Source: Triplophysa rosa
Taxonomy: Eukaryota > Chordata > Actinopteri > Cypriniformes > Nemacheilidae
Direction: 5' to 3'
Length of the DNA: 64,000 nt
NCBI RefSeq assembly: GCF_024868665.1
Contig: NC_079890.1
Span: 38,293,453-38,357,452, forward strand
How positions within the stretch are numbered: position 1 is the first letter of the stretch; every line of letters starts with the position of its first letter. The notes under the pieces are model-generated. The model searched no databases. It had not been told where the DNA came from and saw only the letters and a program-made list of their open reading frames with translations. This document shows positions 24,101-31,647 of this stretch, in pieces. Both the position numbers and the translations under genes were made by a program.

Positions 24101-27100
24101 TGAATATTTAAATGTAAGATACTACATATGGATTTCTACAGCAGTTTAGATGTTGCTTATCTGTTTTTTTTCTGTTTTAGGAAGACATACGGATCAGATT
24201 TTCTTCCCATCGATCGATACACAGGGTTGAAAGTCAGGTGGGTTTCCAGTCCAAAGGACACATGGGCATTTCTTTAACTCTCTGTGTGACGGCAATTTAC
24301 AAGTACATATGTTTTGTAATTTGATTAAGCATCGAGCTTTACACTATTAATTTGAACTCTTTCCCATGTAGAACTATGACTGTGTTGTCATGGTTAGAAA
24401 TCCACAGAAGATCACTGGTGTGTGGAAAGTTGAAGTGTGTGGAAATGAGAGACGTTTCATCTGCAAGAGGAACACAGGTCAATACAAAACTTCATAAAAC
24501 ATATATTATATAAAGATATAATCACATTTCATCACTATAGGGATGTAACGATTGAAAATCGATTATAATTAGGGCTGTCAAACGATGAATCGCGATTAAT
24601 CGCATCCAGAATAAAAGTCTGTGTTTACATAATGTATGTCTGTACTGTGCATATTAATTTAGTATTAATAAACACATACATATACACATGTATATATTTA
24701 GAAAATGTTTACATGCATTTGTTTATATTTTCCAATCATTTAAATGATATGTAAATGCTTATTAATATGAATATTTAATTTTTTCTTTAATAAATGCGTA
24801 TGTTTTTATAAATACAAAATTAATATGCACAGTACACAGACATACATTATGTAAACCCAAACTTTTATTCTGGATGCGATTAATTGTGATTTAATCCTTT
24901 GACAGCCCTAATTATAATATGTGACTATTCCAGTTGAGATGATAATTGAATCGCAATACATGTTTTAAACTTTGTTCACTTTAAACTTGGAGAACGTGGA
25001 TATGCTGATAATTCTTAAATGTAAATAAATCCAAGAAAAGATCAGTATTGCGCATCGCATCATGAGCTGAGTGAATTGTTACATCACTATTCATCACATA
25101 CATGTACTCCTCATCAATCTCTTAAGATGCGTGTTGCCGGTCTCTACTTTGAGGTTGTTAGAAGGTGTTCCACTGTAGTTTTGGTTGCTCTTGTAACATT
25201 TATAAACAAACCCTGCAGTCATCATTTGCATAAAGTTGATTAAATCTCAACTTTGTCGTGTCACTAGACACGCCCACTTCCTGTCGCCGTCGGTCACTGT
25301 CACTCGTGTCGCCGGATGTTACTAAACTACCATTGAAACAAATGAGATCATGTCGCTGATGGGGCGTAACTGTACCTACGTGACTGTACAACTGTGTTGG
25401 ATGTGTGAGTGTGTTTGCGTGTGTCGTAGACTCTCAGCTGGCTGCTCCCGTGACCACAGCAGTGCCACAGAGATTCTTCAGTCTGGGCAACGATTTATAC
25501 AAGGTGCAGCAGGTGAAGATGAGCTGGGATGAAGCCAGAAGAGAGTGTAAAGCCGATGATGCTGATCTTGCTAGTGTGCTGGACTCCATCAGTCAGGCGT
25601 ACAGCAGCCTCAGAGTCGACACCATCAGAGAACCTTTGTGGATCGGCCTCAACAGCAACCTGGTACCAAATTCATCTTATCATCTGGATGTATCGGAGGA
25701 TTTGGATGTATTAAATCTGTTTGCTCCAGACAGGTGGACGGTATCGCTGGGTGGATAACTGGCTTCTAAGCTACAGTAAATGGGCCGCAGGAGAACCCAG
25801 AAACAATTTAGCTTGTGTTTATATCGACACGGATGGCGACTGGAAAACTGCAGCGTGCAACAACACATATTATTCCCTCTGCAAACGATCCAAAGGTATT
25901 TCATTCTACATTCTACAAATGACAATTAGATTTTCCCCCATTCATTTTTACATAAGGATTTAAAGTAATTCCTATAAGAGTCTTGAAGTAAATGACTCCC
26001 AGCATTACACACTTGTTCTTTAATTTGGAGTTACAGTATATTGTCTATTAAGCATGATTCTTCAAAAATAGTCAAGTAACATTGACCGTGAAAGCTTTAT
26101 ACAGTGTGTTATCAGTACATTTCTCTATATAGAAAATTAGATTTCGAATACATTTAAACCAGCATTTGTCATAGCGATTGGGCACCAATATATTCAAACT
26201 CATCCTGTCAGTTTATCATATTATTGTTACAATTGTCAATTAAACTCCTCACTTTGCCCCGCAGTTGTTGCCCCCACAGATCCCCCTCAGCTGCCGGGTA
26301 ACTGCCCCGAATCAGACTGGATCTCATTCAGAGGACACTGCTATACATTCATGATCTCTCGGAGAGAAAACTGGGATGATGCCACAGTGGAATGCATGAG
26401 AATAGGTGAGACATTACTTTGTCCTCCCAATTAGATGCTTAAATATCACATGAATCCTATTGTACTGAGTGCTTGAAAAACATGGGACAAGAGTGACATT
26501 CATCAAGGCACAGACGGCATCAACAGTGAGTTTCCTGCGATTTCAGGTGCATCTTTAGTCAATATTGAGGACCCAATAGAATCAAAGTTTATCCGTCGGA
26601 ATCTGGAGATCCTTCAAGATGAAGTCAGCTCAATCTGGATCGGAATGCACCGCAGTCATACGGGTCAGAACTTGTTTTCATTTAAATCAATCAAACACTC
26701 AAAATGAGCCGTAGAAGTGAAACAGGAACAGAATGTGATGTTTGTGTGTCACAGGTGAATGGATGTGGATTGATAGTGCGGTTGTGGATTACACAAACTG
26801 GAAACCGCGGATGCCCAATAACGCCGGTGACTGTGTGGAAGTTCAGTCAATCACTGGAATGTGGAGTAACAACAACTGTAATAATCGCAGAGCTTATATC
26901 TGCAAGACCGCTAAAGGTCCGTCAAACAAACACACAACACTATATACAGAATGCATTCATATTACATCATCTTGTATAAACATCTACATGTGTCTTTCTT
27001 TTCCAGTCATACCACCAACAGAGAAGCCGTCCGTGTCAGGTGTGTAGAACTACTGTAGATCTAGAAACTTTCTTTCAGCTAATATCTATGAAATCATGCA

Positions 27101-27366
27101 TTTATTGTTGCATTGCAGCATTTGCAGAGCGTCACGTAGAAGAGACGTCTCACGGCTCGGCTGGCATCGCTGTAGGGGTCGTGTTGATCATCATCGCTGT
27201 CGCAGGTGTTGCCGGCTTTCTGTTCTATAAGAGAATTTGCAGGCCTTTGATTGGACAGCGTACATTTGACAACAGACTCTATAACAACTCTGATCTGTCG
27301 GAGCCTCTTGCCACTTTTAATAGTAAGGGTATCGCTGGCAACAATGAACAAAATGAGCACGACTAA
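2..27366 (+). CDS. mrc1: Macrophage mannose receptor 1-like, copy 1 (5' part outside window)
   Basis: Endocytic pattern-recognition receptor of the cell surface. The window starts in the last CTLD1 exon. I read 26 exons: 2-142, 242-424, 1339-1496, 1599-1712, 1828-1943, 2037-2185, 2272-2468, 3230-3345, 15261-15342, 15493-15637, 16051-16089, 16220-16383, 18371-18435, 21193-21293, 23005-23144, 23324-23426, 23711-23883, 24181-24237, 24372-24477, 25430-25662, 25730-25895, 26265-26405, 26547-26663, 26755-26916, 27007-27039, 27119-27366. They join without a stop or frame break into 1148 residues. Domain order, linkers and the tail (FDNRLY, then NEQNEHD) match vertebrate MRC1. Oddities: QPN replaces EPN in CTLD4 and CTLD5, WHD replaces WND in CTLD5, and several introns are swollen by transposons. 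It looks translatable; sugar binding by CTLD4/5 is doubtful. One intron (after 23883) uses a GC donor. Confidence 0.9.
146..239 (+). repeat. CA and GT microsatellites in a short intron
   Basis: A (CA)n tract at about 149-188 and a (GT)n tract at about 220-238 fill most of the 99-base intron between the last CTLD1 exon and the first CTLD2 exon. Copy 2 has a shorter version (45350-45426), so the length is unstable between paralogs. Confidence 0.85.
242..1712 (+). CDS. mrc1: Copy 1 CTLD2 exons (242-424, 1339-1496, 1599-1712)
   Basis: Second C-type lectin-like domain. The first exon carries [12 protein letters not shown] and the helical [18 protein letters not shown] segment. The second carries the WIGLND core and [13 protein letters not shown]. 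The third carries KWADEAC...GYICKKK. The loop motif is EPS, as in mammalian MRC1 CTLD2, which is not a sugar-binding site. The intron at 425-1338 (914 bases) is unrelated to its copy 2 counterpart, although the flanking exons are almost identical. Confidence 0.88.
425..1338 (+). other. Intron between CTLD2 exons, no recognised element
   Basis: AT-rich intron. Its first about 30 bases and last about 40 bases match copy 2; the rest does not align by eye with the 2.7-kb intron at the same place in copy 2. I see no coding exon or clear terminal repeats. Confidence 0.6.
1828..2468 (+). CDS. mrc1: Copy 1 CTLD3 exons (1828-1943, 2037-2185, 2272-2468)
   Basis: Third C-type lectin-like domain: [13 protein letters not shown], then [14 protein letters not shown], then [18 protein letters not shown], followed by a Thr/Pro linker ([12 protein letters not shown]) into CTLD4. 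No EPN/WND calcium site, as in mammalian CTLD3. Only about five or six base differences from copy 2 over 1296-2480, introns included. Confidence 0.88.
2815..3190. repeat. Dispersed repeat shared with copy 2 (38912-39430)
   Basis: The block runs from TTTTTAAGGTCCTACTTTGG to CATGAAATGTAATTTTA. Related sequence occurs in the first intron of copy 2 at about 38912-39430, a different position in the gene. It is therefore a dispersed element rather than conserved intron. Family not identified. Confidence 0.6.
3230..15637 (+). CDS. mrc1: Copy 1 CTLD4 exons (3230-3345, 15261-15342, 15493-15637)
   Basis: CTLD4 is the main sugar-binding domain in mammalian MRC1. The first exon ([21 protein letters not shown]) ends in phase 2. 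An 11.9-kb intron follows (91 bases in copy 2), then [22 protein letters not shown], then the binding-loop exon. In that exon the loop reads [12 protein letters not shown] (QPN at 15520-15528) and then KWNDRDC. Copy 2 has [12 protein letters not shown] at the same place. WND is kept and the Glu is replaced by Gln. In the C-type lectin family EPN marks mannose-type and QPD galactose-type ligands, so QPN is atypical. Confidence 0.86.
4168..4445. mobile_element. Inverted-repeat element next to the DIRS-like remnant
   Basis: The left arm (about 4168-4233) begins GTTGAGTTATGCATATAACT. The right arm (about 4388-4445) reads its complement, ending ATGCATAACTCAATG. The arms contain a variant of the ACGAGGTACAACACATGACT motif found in the neighbouring terminal repeats, so this may be another terminal segment of the same element family. 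Confidence 0.6.
4445..5164 (-). mobile_element. DIRS-like retroelement remnant, gag-like region (left part)
   Basis: The terminal inverted repeat at 4445-4488 matches the complement of 8229-8272 almost perfectly. Minus-strand frames here contain broken stretches (for example [20 protein letters not shown] and [10 protein letters not shown]) resembling the gag-like protein of fish DIRS-type (tyrosine recombinase) elements. The frame shifts several times, so it is dead. An L2 LINE interrupts it from about 5165. Confidence 0.45.
5165..6498 (+). pseudogene. L2-like LINE endonuclease/linker reading frame
   Basis: Open from the flanking sequence through the endonuclease domain and on to [19 protein letters not shown] at the start of the reverse transcriptase. 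After about 6415 the frame shifts and ends at 6498. Homology continues in another frame ([16 protein letters not shown] region at about 6480-6520). Confidence 0.75.
6643..7686 (+). pseudogene. L2-like LINE reverse transcriptase C-terminal frame
   Basis: Starts at [19 protein letters not shown] and contains the palm motifs DFSSAFNTI and FADDTTL, ending [20 protein letters not shown]. Just upstream the sequence GCAGTTT is duplicated (about 6638-6652), which shifts the frame. The element cannot make one continuous protein. Confidence 0.78.
8107..8272 (-). mobile_element. DIRS-like remnant, right end with terminal repeat
   Basis: Sequence after the L2 3' tail that ends in the inverted terminal repeat at 8229-8272 (CCCATAGTCATGTGTTGTAC onward), complementary to 4445-4488. 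It resumes the element interrupted by the LINE. Confidence 0.5.
8273..9480. other. Intronic sequence, no gene; SINE-like block near 8.81-8.95 kb
   Basis: No exon seen. About 8812-8950 (CATAGACTGTATAAAACATG, then CCGTGACGTCACCCGTAGG) resembles a widespread fish interspersed repeat. Related phrasing occurs near 60220 (AAACAGTCTATGGA, complement). The rest is AT-rich and unassigned. Confidence 0.4.
9481..10470. mobile_element. Non-autonomous hAT-type element (TAGGGCTG ends)
   Basis: Begins TAGGGCTGTGCCGATAAACG and ends CGCCCAGCCCTA. The flanking 8-base target duplication GTGTATAT (9473-9480 and 10471-10478) is exact. No intact transposase frame. 990 bases. Confidence 0.8.
10799..11393 (+). repeat. 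5' LTR
   Basis: 595 bases, TG...CA ends. Contains an AATGCCCTCATG-to-TATTAAAG 3' portion shared with the 3' LTR. A few base differences from the 3' LTR (for example TGCCGTG against TGCCATG near 10970/13378) show it is not brand new. Confidence 0.85.
11411..12058 (+). CDS. Gag-like reading frame of the LTR element, function unknown
   Basis: 215 residues from an ATG 17 bases after the 5' LTR. The N-terminal half is a charged, probably helical segment ([20 protein letters not shown], later [17 protein letters not shown]). The C-terminal half is Ser/Pro-rich and runs into the tandem repeat. I recognise no zinc knuckle or catalytic motif. Its position suggests a gag-like protein of a non-autonomous element. 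Confidence 0.4.
   Translation: MNPAGSISASTRRELADWWQSTTARIQRGDGPFPPQGDRALAEYAQASAKRRGFLPEAVMNAFFLAGLVNPPSLEDRERMVRGSFKEMVIGLSSSDHPGSPSSRLPPIEEDCVVAVATLGNSVPPSSCLAVPSPPSLRGRRGRRELWDSPSDSSSTELAGTPLASLQPATFRVGRSKKSSSRRGSLTTAQPVMQPASSPVIQSGAAGVQSGCSRL
12200..12780 (+). repeat. 24-base minisatellite, about 23 units
   Basis: The unit is GATCCAGCCGGCGTCCAGTC plus CGGT, repeated almost without change, with degenerate flanks (12060-12200 and 12780-12900). Because 24 is a multiple of 3 and the unit contains no stop, several frames on both strands stay open for hundreds of codons; these are by-products of the repeat. Confidence 0.95.
13205..14285 (+). repeat. 3' LTR, interrupted by a small DNA transposon
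   Basis: Matches the 5' LTR end to end except for the 478-base insertion at 13393-13870 and its 8-base target duplication. Ends TTCTTGACA at 14285. Confidence 0.85.
13393..13870. mobile_element. hAT-type MITE inside the 3' LTR (CAGTGTTGGG ends)
   Basis: Ends CAGTGTTGGG...CCCAACACTA, with AT-rich subterminal arms (GTAATTAATTACTAGTTACT). The 8-base target duplication CTTATGTT (13385-13392, 13871-13878) is exact. Comparison with the 5' LTR gives the empty site. 478 bases. Confidence 0.88.
14316..14585 (-). mobile_element. tRNA-derived SINE
   Basis: Read on the minus strand from about 14584, it has a tRNA-like head with an A box (TGGTCTAATGGTTAGAG) and a B box (GGTTCGATCC), a conserved central part (complement of GCCTTGCTCAAGGGCACCTC) and a tail of GACTGCGAAATGTGACTGCA type. 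This arrangement is common in fish SINEs. It is not a functional tRNA. Confidence 0.78.
14690..15030. mobile_element. Inverted-repeat element (AACGTCTCGGTTA arms)
   Basis: The left arm (14691-14743: GGAACGTCTCGGTTATGACT, then GGGAACGAGACGTTGTGT) pairs with the right arm (14966-15030: ACACAACGTCTCGTTCCCTC, then GTAACCGAGAGG). Similar in style to the terminal repeats near 4.2 kb. Probably the end region of a DIRS-like or related element; class not settled. Confidence 0.5.
15031..15260. other. End of the 11.9-kb CTLD4 intron
   Basis: AT-rich sequence leading to the acceptor CTTTTCGCAG at 15251-15260. The last about 60 bases (TTTTAGTT.TGTCAC) match the end of the 91-base intron of copy 2, marking the original intron. 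Confidence 0.65.
16051..16089 (+). CDS. mrc1: Copy 1 micro-exon: CTLD4-CTLD5 linker
   Basis: A 39-base exon between ACAG and GTACTT encoding [13 protein letters not shown], phase 1 on both sides. Copy 2 has an equal-length exon at 50209-50247 ([13 protein letters not shown]). It is too short for an ORF search; I found it by comparing the copies. Confidence 0.8.
16220..23144 (+). CDS. mrc1: Copy 1 CTLD5 exons (16220-16383, 18371-18435, 21193-21293, 23005-23144)
   Basis: CTLD5 assists CTLD4 in sugar binding in mammals. Segments: [19 protein letters not shown], then [15 protein letters not shown], then [20 protein letters not shown] with NNDENC, then [19 protein letters not shown], and the start of CTLD6 ([13 protein letters not shown]). 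The loop motif is QPN (21239-21247) where copy 2 has EPN, and the core motif is WHD (23010-23018) where copy 2 has WND. Three introns in this domain are 1.7-2.8 kb, against 67-292 bases in copy 2. Confidence 0.86.
16384..18370. other. Intron with an inverted-repeat MITE (about 17634-18105)
   Basis: 1987 bases, against 67 in copy 2. At about 17634 the sequence GGCTGCGTCCGAAATCGCAT begins an element whose right side (about 18050-18105) carries TTTCGGACATACTATTCATG and ATGCGATTTCGATT. A related element lies at 33388-33613. 16590-17330 is another unassigned insertion. No exon seen. Confidence 0.55.
18853..20282. mobile_element. hAT-type element (CAGGGGCGGA ends)
   Basis: Left end CAGGGGCGGATTTAGTGATT and right end ...AAGTCCACCCCTG form short terminal inverted repeats. 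The 8-base target duplication CCTGTATT (18845-18852, 20283-20290) is exact. 1430 bases with no intact transposase; the middle may hold further insertions. Lies in the CTLD5 intron of copy 1. Confidence 0.78.
20310..21120 (+). pseudogene. hAT transposase N-terminal remnant (frame 20461-20679)
   Basis: A 72-residue frame begins [20 protein letters not shown] and continues [24 protein letters not shown]. This resembles the N-terminus of fish hAT transposases just before a BED-type zinc finger. The finger is incomplete and the frame ends after it. Upstream a repeated GGGTTCGGGC motif forms a local inverted repeat. Confidence 0.5.
21378..22890 (+). mobile_element. 5'-truncated L2-like LINE
   Basis: Starts in the middle of the reverse transcriptase and ends with AATAAAGTTGAATCTAATCT. 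Sequence differs from the LINE at 5165-8106, so it is a separate subfamily. 5' truncation is usual for LINE insertion. Located in the last CTLD5 intron of copy 1. Confidence 0.78.
21450..22307 (+). pseudogene. LINE reverse transcriptase C-terminal part
   Basis: Open frame with [15 protein letters not shown], the catalytic [23 protein letters not shown] and FKFLGTHIS, ending [14 protein letters not shown]. Only the palm-to-C-terminal portion is present, so it cannot be active. Confidence 0.75.
23324..24477 (+). CDS. mrc1: Copy 1 CTLD6 exons (23324-23426, 23711-23883, 24181-24237, 24372-24477)
   Basis: Sixth C-type lectin-like domain: [55 protein letters not shown], then a 19-codon exon and NYDCVVMV...RRFICKRN. 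The second exon is followed by GCAAGT (23884), a GC-type donor also present in copy 2. No EPN/WND site. It differs clearly from copy 2, unlike the flanking CTLD3 and CTLD7. Confidence 0.82.
24570..24910. mobile_element. hAT-type MITE (TAGGGCTG...CAGCCCTA)
   Basis: Terminal arms TAGGGCTGTCAAACGATGAA and the complement at the right end, extending inward through GATTAATCGCATCCAGAATA. The 8-base target duplication ATTATAAT (24562-24569, 24911-24918) is exact. 341 bases, no coding capacity. Lies in the intron between CTLD6 and CTLD7 of copy 1. Confidence 0.88.
25430..25895 (+). CDS. mrc1: Copy 1 CTLD7 exons (25430-25662, 25730-25895)
   Basis: Seventh domain: [20 protein letters not shown] with [19 protein letters not shown], then LWIGLNSNL joined to [33 protein letters not shown] and YYSLCKRSK. 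The acceptor chosen for the second exon is CTCCAG (before 25730) because it keeps phase 0 and gives SNLT as in mammalian MRC1. Nearly identical to copy 2; two replacements here (P/S and L/S). Confidence 0.88.
26265..26916 (+). CDS. mrc1: Copy 1 CTLD8 exons (26265-26405, 26547-26663, 26755-26916)
   Basis: Eighth domain, preceded by a [16 protein letters not shown] linker: [19 protein letters not shown], then [20 protein letters not shown] with IWIGMHRS, then [40 protein letters not shown]. Identical by eye to copy 2 at 54552-55203, introns included. Confidence 0.88.
27007..27366 (+). CDS. mrc1: Copy 1 stalk micro-exon and membrane/tail exon (27007-27039, 27119-27366)
   Basis: A 33-base stalk exon ([11 protein letters not shown]) is followed by the last exon: short stalk, one hydrophobic helix ([20 protein letters not shown]), basic stop-transfer (FYKRICRPL), then FDNRLYNN and a tail ending GNNEQNEHD before TAA. 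FDNRLY aligns with the FENTLY internalisation signal of human MRC1; the tyrosine is codon 27280-27282. The Phe that follows the Tyr in mammals is Asn here. Confidence 0.9.
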   Translation, partial: SYHQQRSRPCQVCRTTVDLETFFQLISMKSCIYCCIAAFAERHVEETSHGSAGIAVGVVLIIIAVAGVAGFLFYKRICRPLIGQRTFDNRLYNNSDLSEPLATFNSKGIAGNNEQNEHD

Positions 27367-28300
27367 CACATCAATACACACATGGCACTAATTTTGAATG
27401 TAATGCACACAAGCCGTATTGAAACATGTACATTAGATACGCCGAGAATACAGACCCGACAGCAGACAACTGTTCTGTGATAAATAATAAGATCTTTTAT
27501 AATAATTTAGATAGTGGAAAGATGAATTTACTCATTTTGACTGGATGTTACACCCCAGTAACAGTGGAAACACGTTTGCGATGTATACATTAAGCAGAAT
27601 ATCATTCCATTCATGCCAGCGAGTTATCGAGCTTAGAAGCAAACTTGCTGTTTTCTGGCAGCATTTAAGCTTTTTATGAATGTTGAACTGTTCTTTTGAA
27701 TTCATGTTTTTGTGCTAACACTGTACAGTAACGTTTCATTTGTTTCCTGAGTTAACATGAAAAGTGCTTCTGTAGCATATTGATTTCAACATTTACTAAT
27801 CCATATCTCAAGTCATACACTGTATCTTGTATTAGTTTTAGTATTCGTTAAAACAAGCAAATGTATTGATATTAACATTAACATAGACAAAGATTGAAAG
27901 AAAGATGTTTTAAAAATGTTGCTCATTGTTATATAATGTTAGCGAAGCATTAGCGAACAATATTACACTTCCGTTTGGAGTACTTGATTCAGACTTGGTC
28001 TGTTGTCTCCCAATAACAACTGCTAAAACGGATTTATTTTAAAAAACGTAGTTTCTATTTACACAGAGTACAAATAGCCCGCCTTGTTGGCAGAGACTAT
28101 TTACACTAGCTCCGCCCACCAATATGTGATTGGAAAAGAGAAAGTGTAAGATTGACGCCATTTCGACTCGAGTGGCATAAAGTGTAAAGTCTGTGTAGTG
28201 CGGCATGGGAGACCGGGCTTCTAATCCCGCTGAAAACCTTCTTTAACCTTTTTTATTACTTTACAGATCATAAAGGCATTTGTTTTCAATAAAATTGATT
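27367..28300 (+). other. 3' untranslated/flanking region of copy 1
   Basis: 27513-27610 (ATAGTGGAAAGATGAATTTA to AAGCAGAATATC) is related to the 3' UTR of copy 2 and to an isolated block at 35893-35985. The first clear AATAAA is at 28288-28293, but that lies in repeat-like sequence; the true poly(A) site is not settled. Confidence 0.5.
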
Positions 28301-28690
28301 TAAGACTTAAAATTCTTTTTTTTTATTCATAAACTTTTTATGGTTTTGTAGATTTAGGGTAAGGTTAGGGGTAGGTATAGGGCAGGTATAGGGCTTTAAT
28401 ATCTCAATAAGTTGCCATCATTTTAATAATTTTAATAAATATAATGATTTACTGTCTGTTATTATTGCATAATGTTTAATGCACAACAATACTGAGGTGC
28501 AAATAGTAACGTTATCTGCCACTATTTATAAGTAAAAAGCATCTAACTATTATATCTACTTAATCCAAAGAAAATAGGCCCTACAGCTATTTTTGGTTAG
28601 TGTAAATAGCATATCGCTAAGAAATGCTGCTATTTACACTTAGTGTAAACAGAGCTTACTACTATTCAAACTTAGTGTAGATAGCCGCTG
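28040..28690. repeat. Putative MITE (AGTGTAAATAG-rich ends)
   Basis: Left side TTTCTATTTACACAGAGTAC and right side CACTTAGTGTAAACAGAGCT plus AACTTAGTGTAGATAGCC form imperfect inverted repeats around AT-rich sequence. An AT microsatellite follows (28697-28735). Family not identified. Confidence 0.4.
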
Positions 28691-31647
28691 CCTTAAATAT
28701 ATATATATATATATATACTGTATATACAGGTATATATAAAATATTTATATAAAATGCCGGAATATGATTTTGTTAAAACATTTGGACACAATAGAGAGTA
28801 ATAAAACTTATGTAATCACATTTCCCACACATAAAGACAAGACCAGATATGTTGCTAAGTTTGGTTTGGCACCATATATTAAAAAAAACTTATCGCTGAG
28901 GTCAACAGATGCGGTTCTTTTGTGATCATGTTCGACAAAACCCTGAACCAGAAAACTATAAGCAAGCGACTGCATGTGCAGTATTGGTTAAATGACCATG
29001 TTTAGTCAAGATTTTTGGGATCTCAGTTTATGGGCCATGCCACTGCACAAGACTTCAGCACGTCAAAGTAAGTTTTCCTTCTATCAATATGTTAATTAAC
29101 TTACCTATTTGTGTATGATGTGGAAAATGTATGGTAAGGTCACAGTAGTTCGTAGTCCACACACAGTGTTCAGAGACACTGTTCAGTTTTATAATCGGAA
29201 GGACTTATCTTCTTTAAGAACTGATTAAGACCCTATCTTAATAATATATAACAATATTAATTACCCTTAACAAATTACAGTTCTTAGTGATTTTCTAGCA
29301 TTTCTATGTATTTAAATGTATGGCTAATGACATTAAATAATTATTGTAAATAAAAAAGTAAGTTGCAAAGTAAATAATAACTAGAGTGAAGACTAAATGT
29401 GAAATAGTTTCCCAGGCGAATTGAGTTCAATACATTTTAGAATACAGCCTGTGATGAACAACTGCCAAAGTGTTGTATTAAAGTAGACAGGCTTATCAGA
29501 TGTCTCCGAAACTCACTGTGGCTCTAGACTCTGCACTAGTTGTCTAGTTATAGAAATGATTCATGTTGCCATGTTTTGAAATAATAGTCATTCATTTTTA
29601 TCCTACCCTCTTAACATTAATCTGAAGTACTTTAGGGGTCCTCGGACCCCACTTTGAGAACCCCTGATCTAATGTGTGTTGGTTGATTGTTTGTTGATGT
29701 TTGGGGCATTCTTCAGGGAATAAGGGTTCATGCAGACAGGCTCAAAGCCTGGATGAAGAGTTATGCACTGTGGCTCTTCGGGAATCTCTCCACATCTATT
29801 CTGAACCTGTTGGAGTATGTGTTATTAAAGCAATAAGCCCCAAGAAGCAGTGATTTACAGTGCATTTTATAACAACTACGAGTTGTTAGGCACGACGCGA
29901 AGCACTTGTAACCCTCTGGTTCGCGGGGCTTACTGCTTTTAAATGGTTATTTCATATGCGTAGCAAGGTTTAATAAAATAAAACACAACAAATAAGTAAT
30001 ACTAGACTATGTAGGCAGTTACAAATCGGAGTATTTTATAACGGCTTAGAACTCGGCTCAGCCAATCAGAATCGAGGACCAAAACTGACTGTTTTATAAA
30101 AATTGTTTTAGTGCTAGAGATCCAATACTCTACTACACTCAAAAAAAATGATTCAAGCCCGTCTTTCATAAGAAACATTAAAATTATGTTGACTTTATTA
30201 AAAAAAAATTTTTTATAGCAATACATGAAAATATTTCTTTATTCTGACATGAAATGAATAAATAGTGTCATCTATGAGATTAATTTTAGTATGACCAACT
30301 CAAATTAATTTGGTTTTGGAGGCTCTGCGCATGAGCAAGATAAACTCAAGGAAAGAACTCGAATGTGTGGCCGCCATTTTCTGCTGTGGGCTGAGCGCTC
30401 TGCAACGAGGAGTTAGGACGGATTCTCTTGCTGTTTAATTTATTATTGGTAAGTATACGATTTTGTTGACTACTAAATGCTGTCTATGTCGTAATTTTGA
30501 GTGAAATAAACAACAGCGTTGAAAGATAAGTTAGGTGAATTGTTCTCCTCAGTCTCACTGCCGCTGCTTGCTTCATGCACATTGTGGCATTCCCGCCCTT
30601 TTATAACCTCCTAAATTAAAAACGTCTTTATTGCACAAACTGACTTAACCCCAGGCTCAGGCTGCAAGATATACTTATCTGAAAATGGAGCATTTATACA
30701 GAAGAAAACGTCACAACTTACTTGATTAATAGCAGATGCAGCAAAACAATAACGGATTTACCAACGCTATATAGAGCGCATTTGTTGATTTTCACATTGA
30801 TTTACTGATCTGATGCTTTATAAAAAAACATAAAATTTGTTAAAATTGGCCTATCTTCCTTCAGGAGTTGCTCAGCACATCGGCTTGGCGCTTTTCGTCC
30901 AAACACATGACCCTACTAACTTATTTTTTAAAGTTACGTTAGATGTTATAAAATACAGCGTTTCCGCTAAAATATTCCCTGCCACGGATGCAGCTTTTTA
31001 GCTAACTTAAATTATTTTGTGCCGCACGTGTTAGCAAGTTATAAACTCCTTTACAAGATTTACCTACTTTTTCGACCCCTTTAGCAACATTTGATCTGAA
31101 GAAGCGCATAGCACCAAATCTAGCGTGTTTTTTCATAAACCTCAGCTTACATCTATTGGGAAATTGTCGTTAGTAGTACTTCCCCGCGAGTCCGAGGTCT
31201 CGCTTTCCCGCCGCACGGATCTCTTTCTCGGCGTCTACTCTGTGCCGTGAGCGGTAGGGAGAAGTACCACATTCAGTTCACCTTACCGTGTCGGATACGT
31301 GAATAATAGAGTACAAAACGGCATTTTTAAAACATGTCACTGTTATCGATTGTTTGGATACATAAACATGAACACGGATCGTCTGTTAATAAGCACAGGC
31401 TTAGAGGCTGTGAACTGTGAAAGAATAGCCTATAACGTTAGCCAAACTCCCCGCTTTTTAAGATGTGTGTAGTGATTTTGTCAGACGGTTATAAATCAGT
31501 ACTGACAACAGAAACTGTAAGAACATCTTTATTATGCAATAATCTGTATTAGATTACAGACCGTTCAGATAGTAGAGGCGAAAGGGGTGGGTCTGAAGTT
31601 GCAACAGAAAAACTATGTGATGACGCAACGAATATTATGTTGATTTA
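28690..31647. other. Gene-poor intergenic sequence with small repeats
   Basis: No supported exon. 29640-29670 (CCACTTTGAGAACCCCTG) looks like one end of a hAT element. 29825-29990 has TTAAAGCAATAAGCCCC against GGGGCTTACTGCTTTTAA, a small inverted-repeat element. 30340-30460 has a GC-richer block with GCCGCCATTTT followed by a GTAAGTATA donor-like site (see findings). Confidence 0.45.

Noticed and set aside
28200..28240. tRNA-like phrase (GACCGGGCTTCTAATCCCGC)
   Set aside because: Only a fragment, in a repeat with inverted ends; no full tRNA structure could be drawn.
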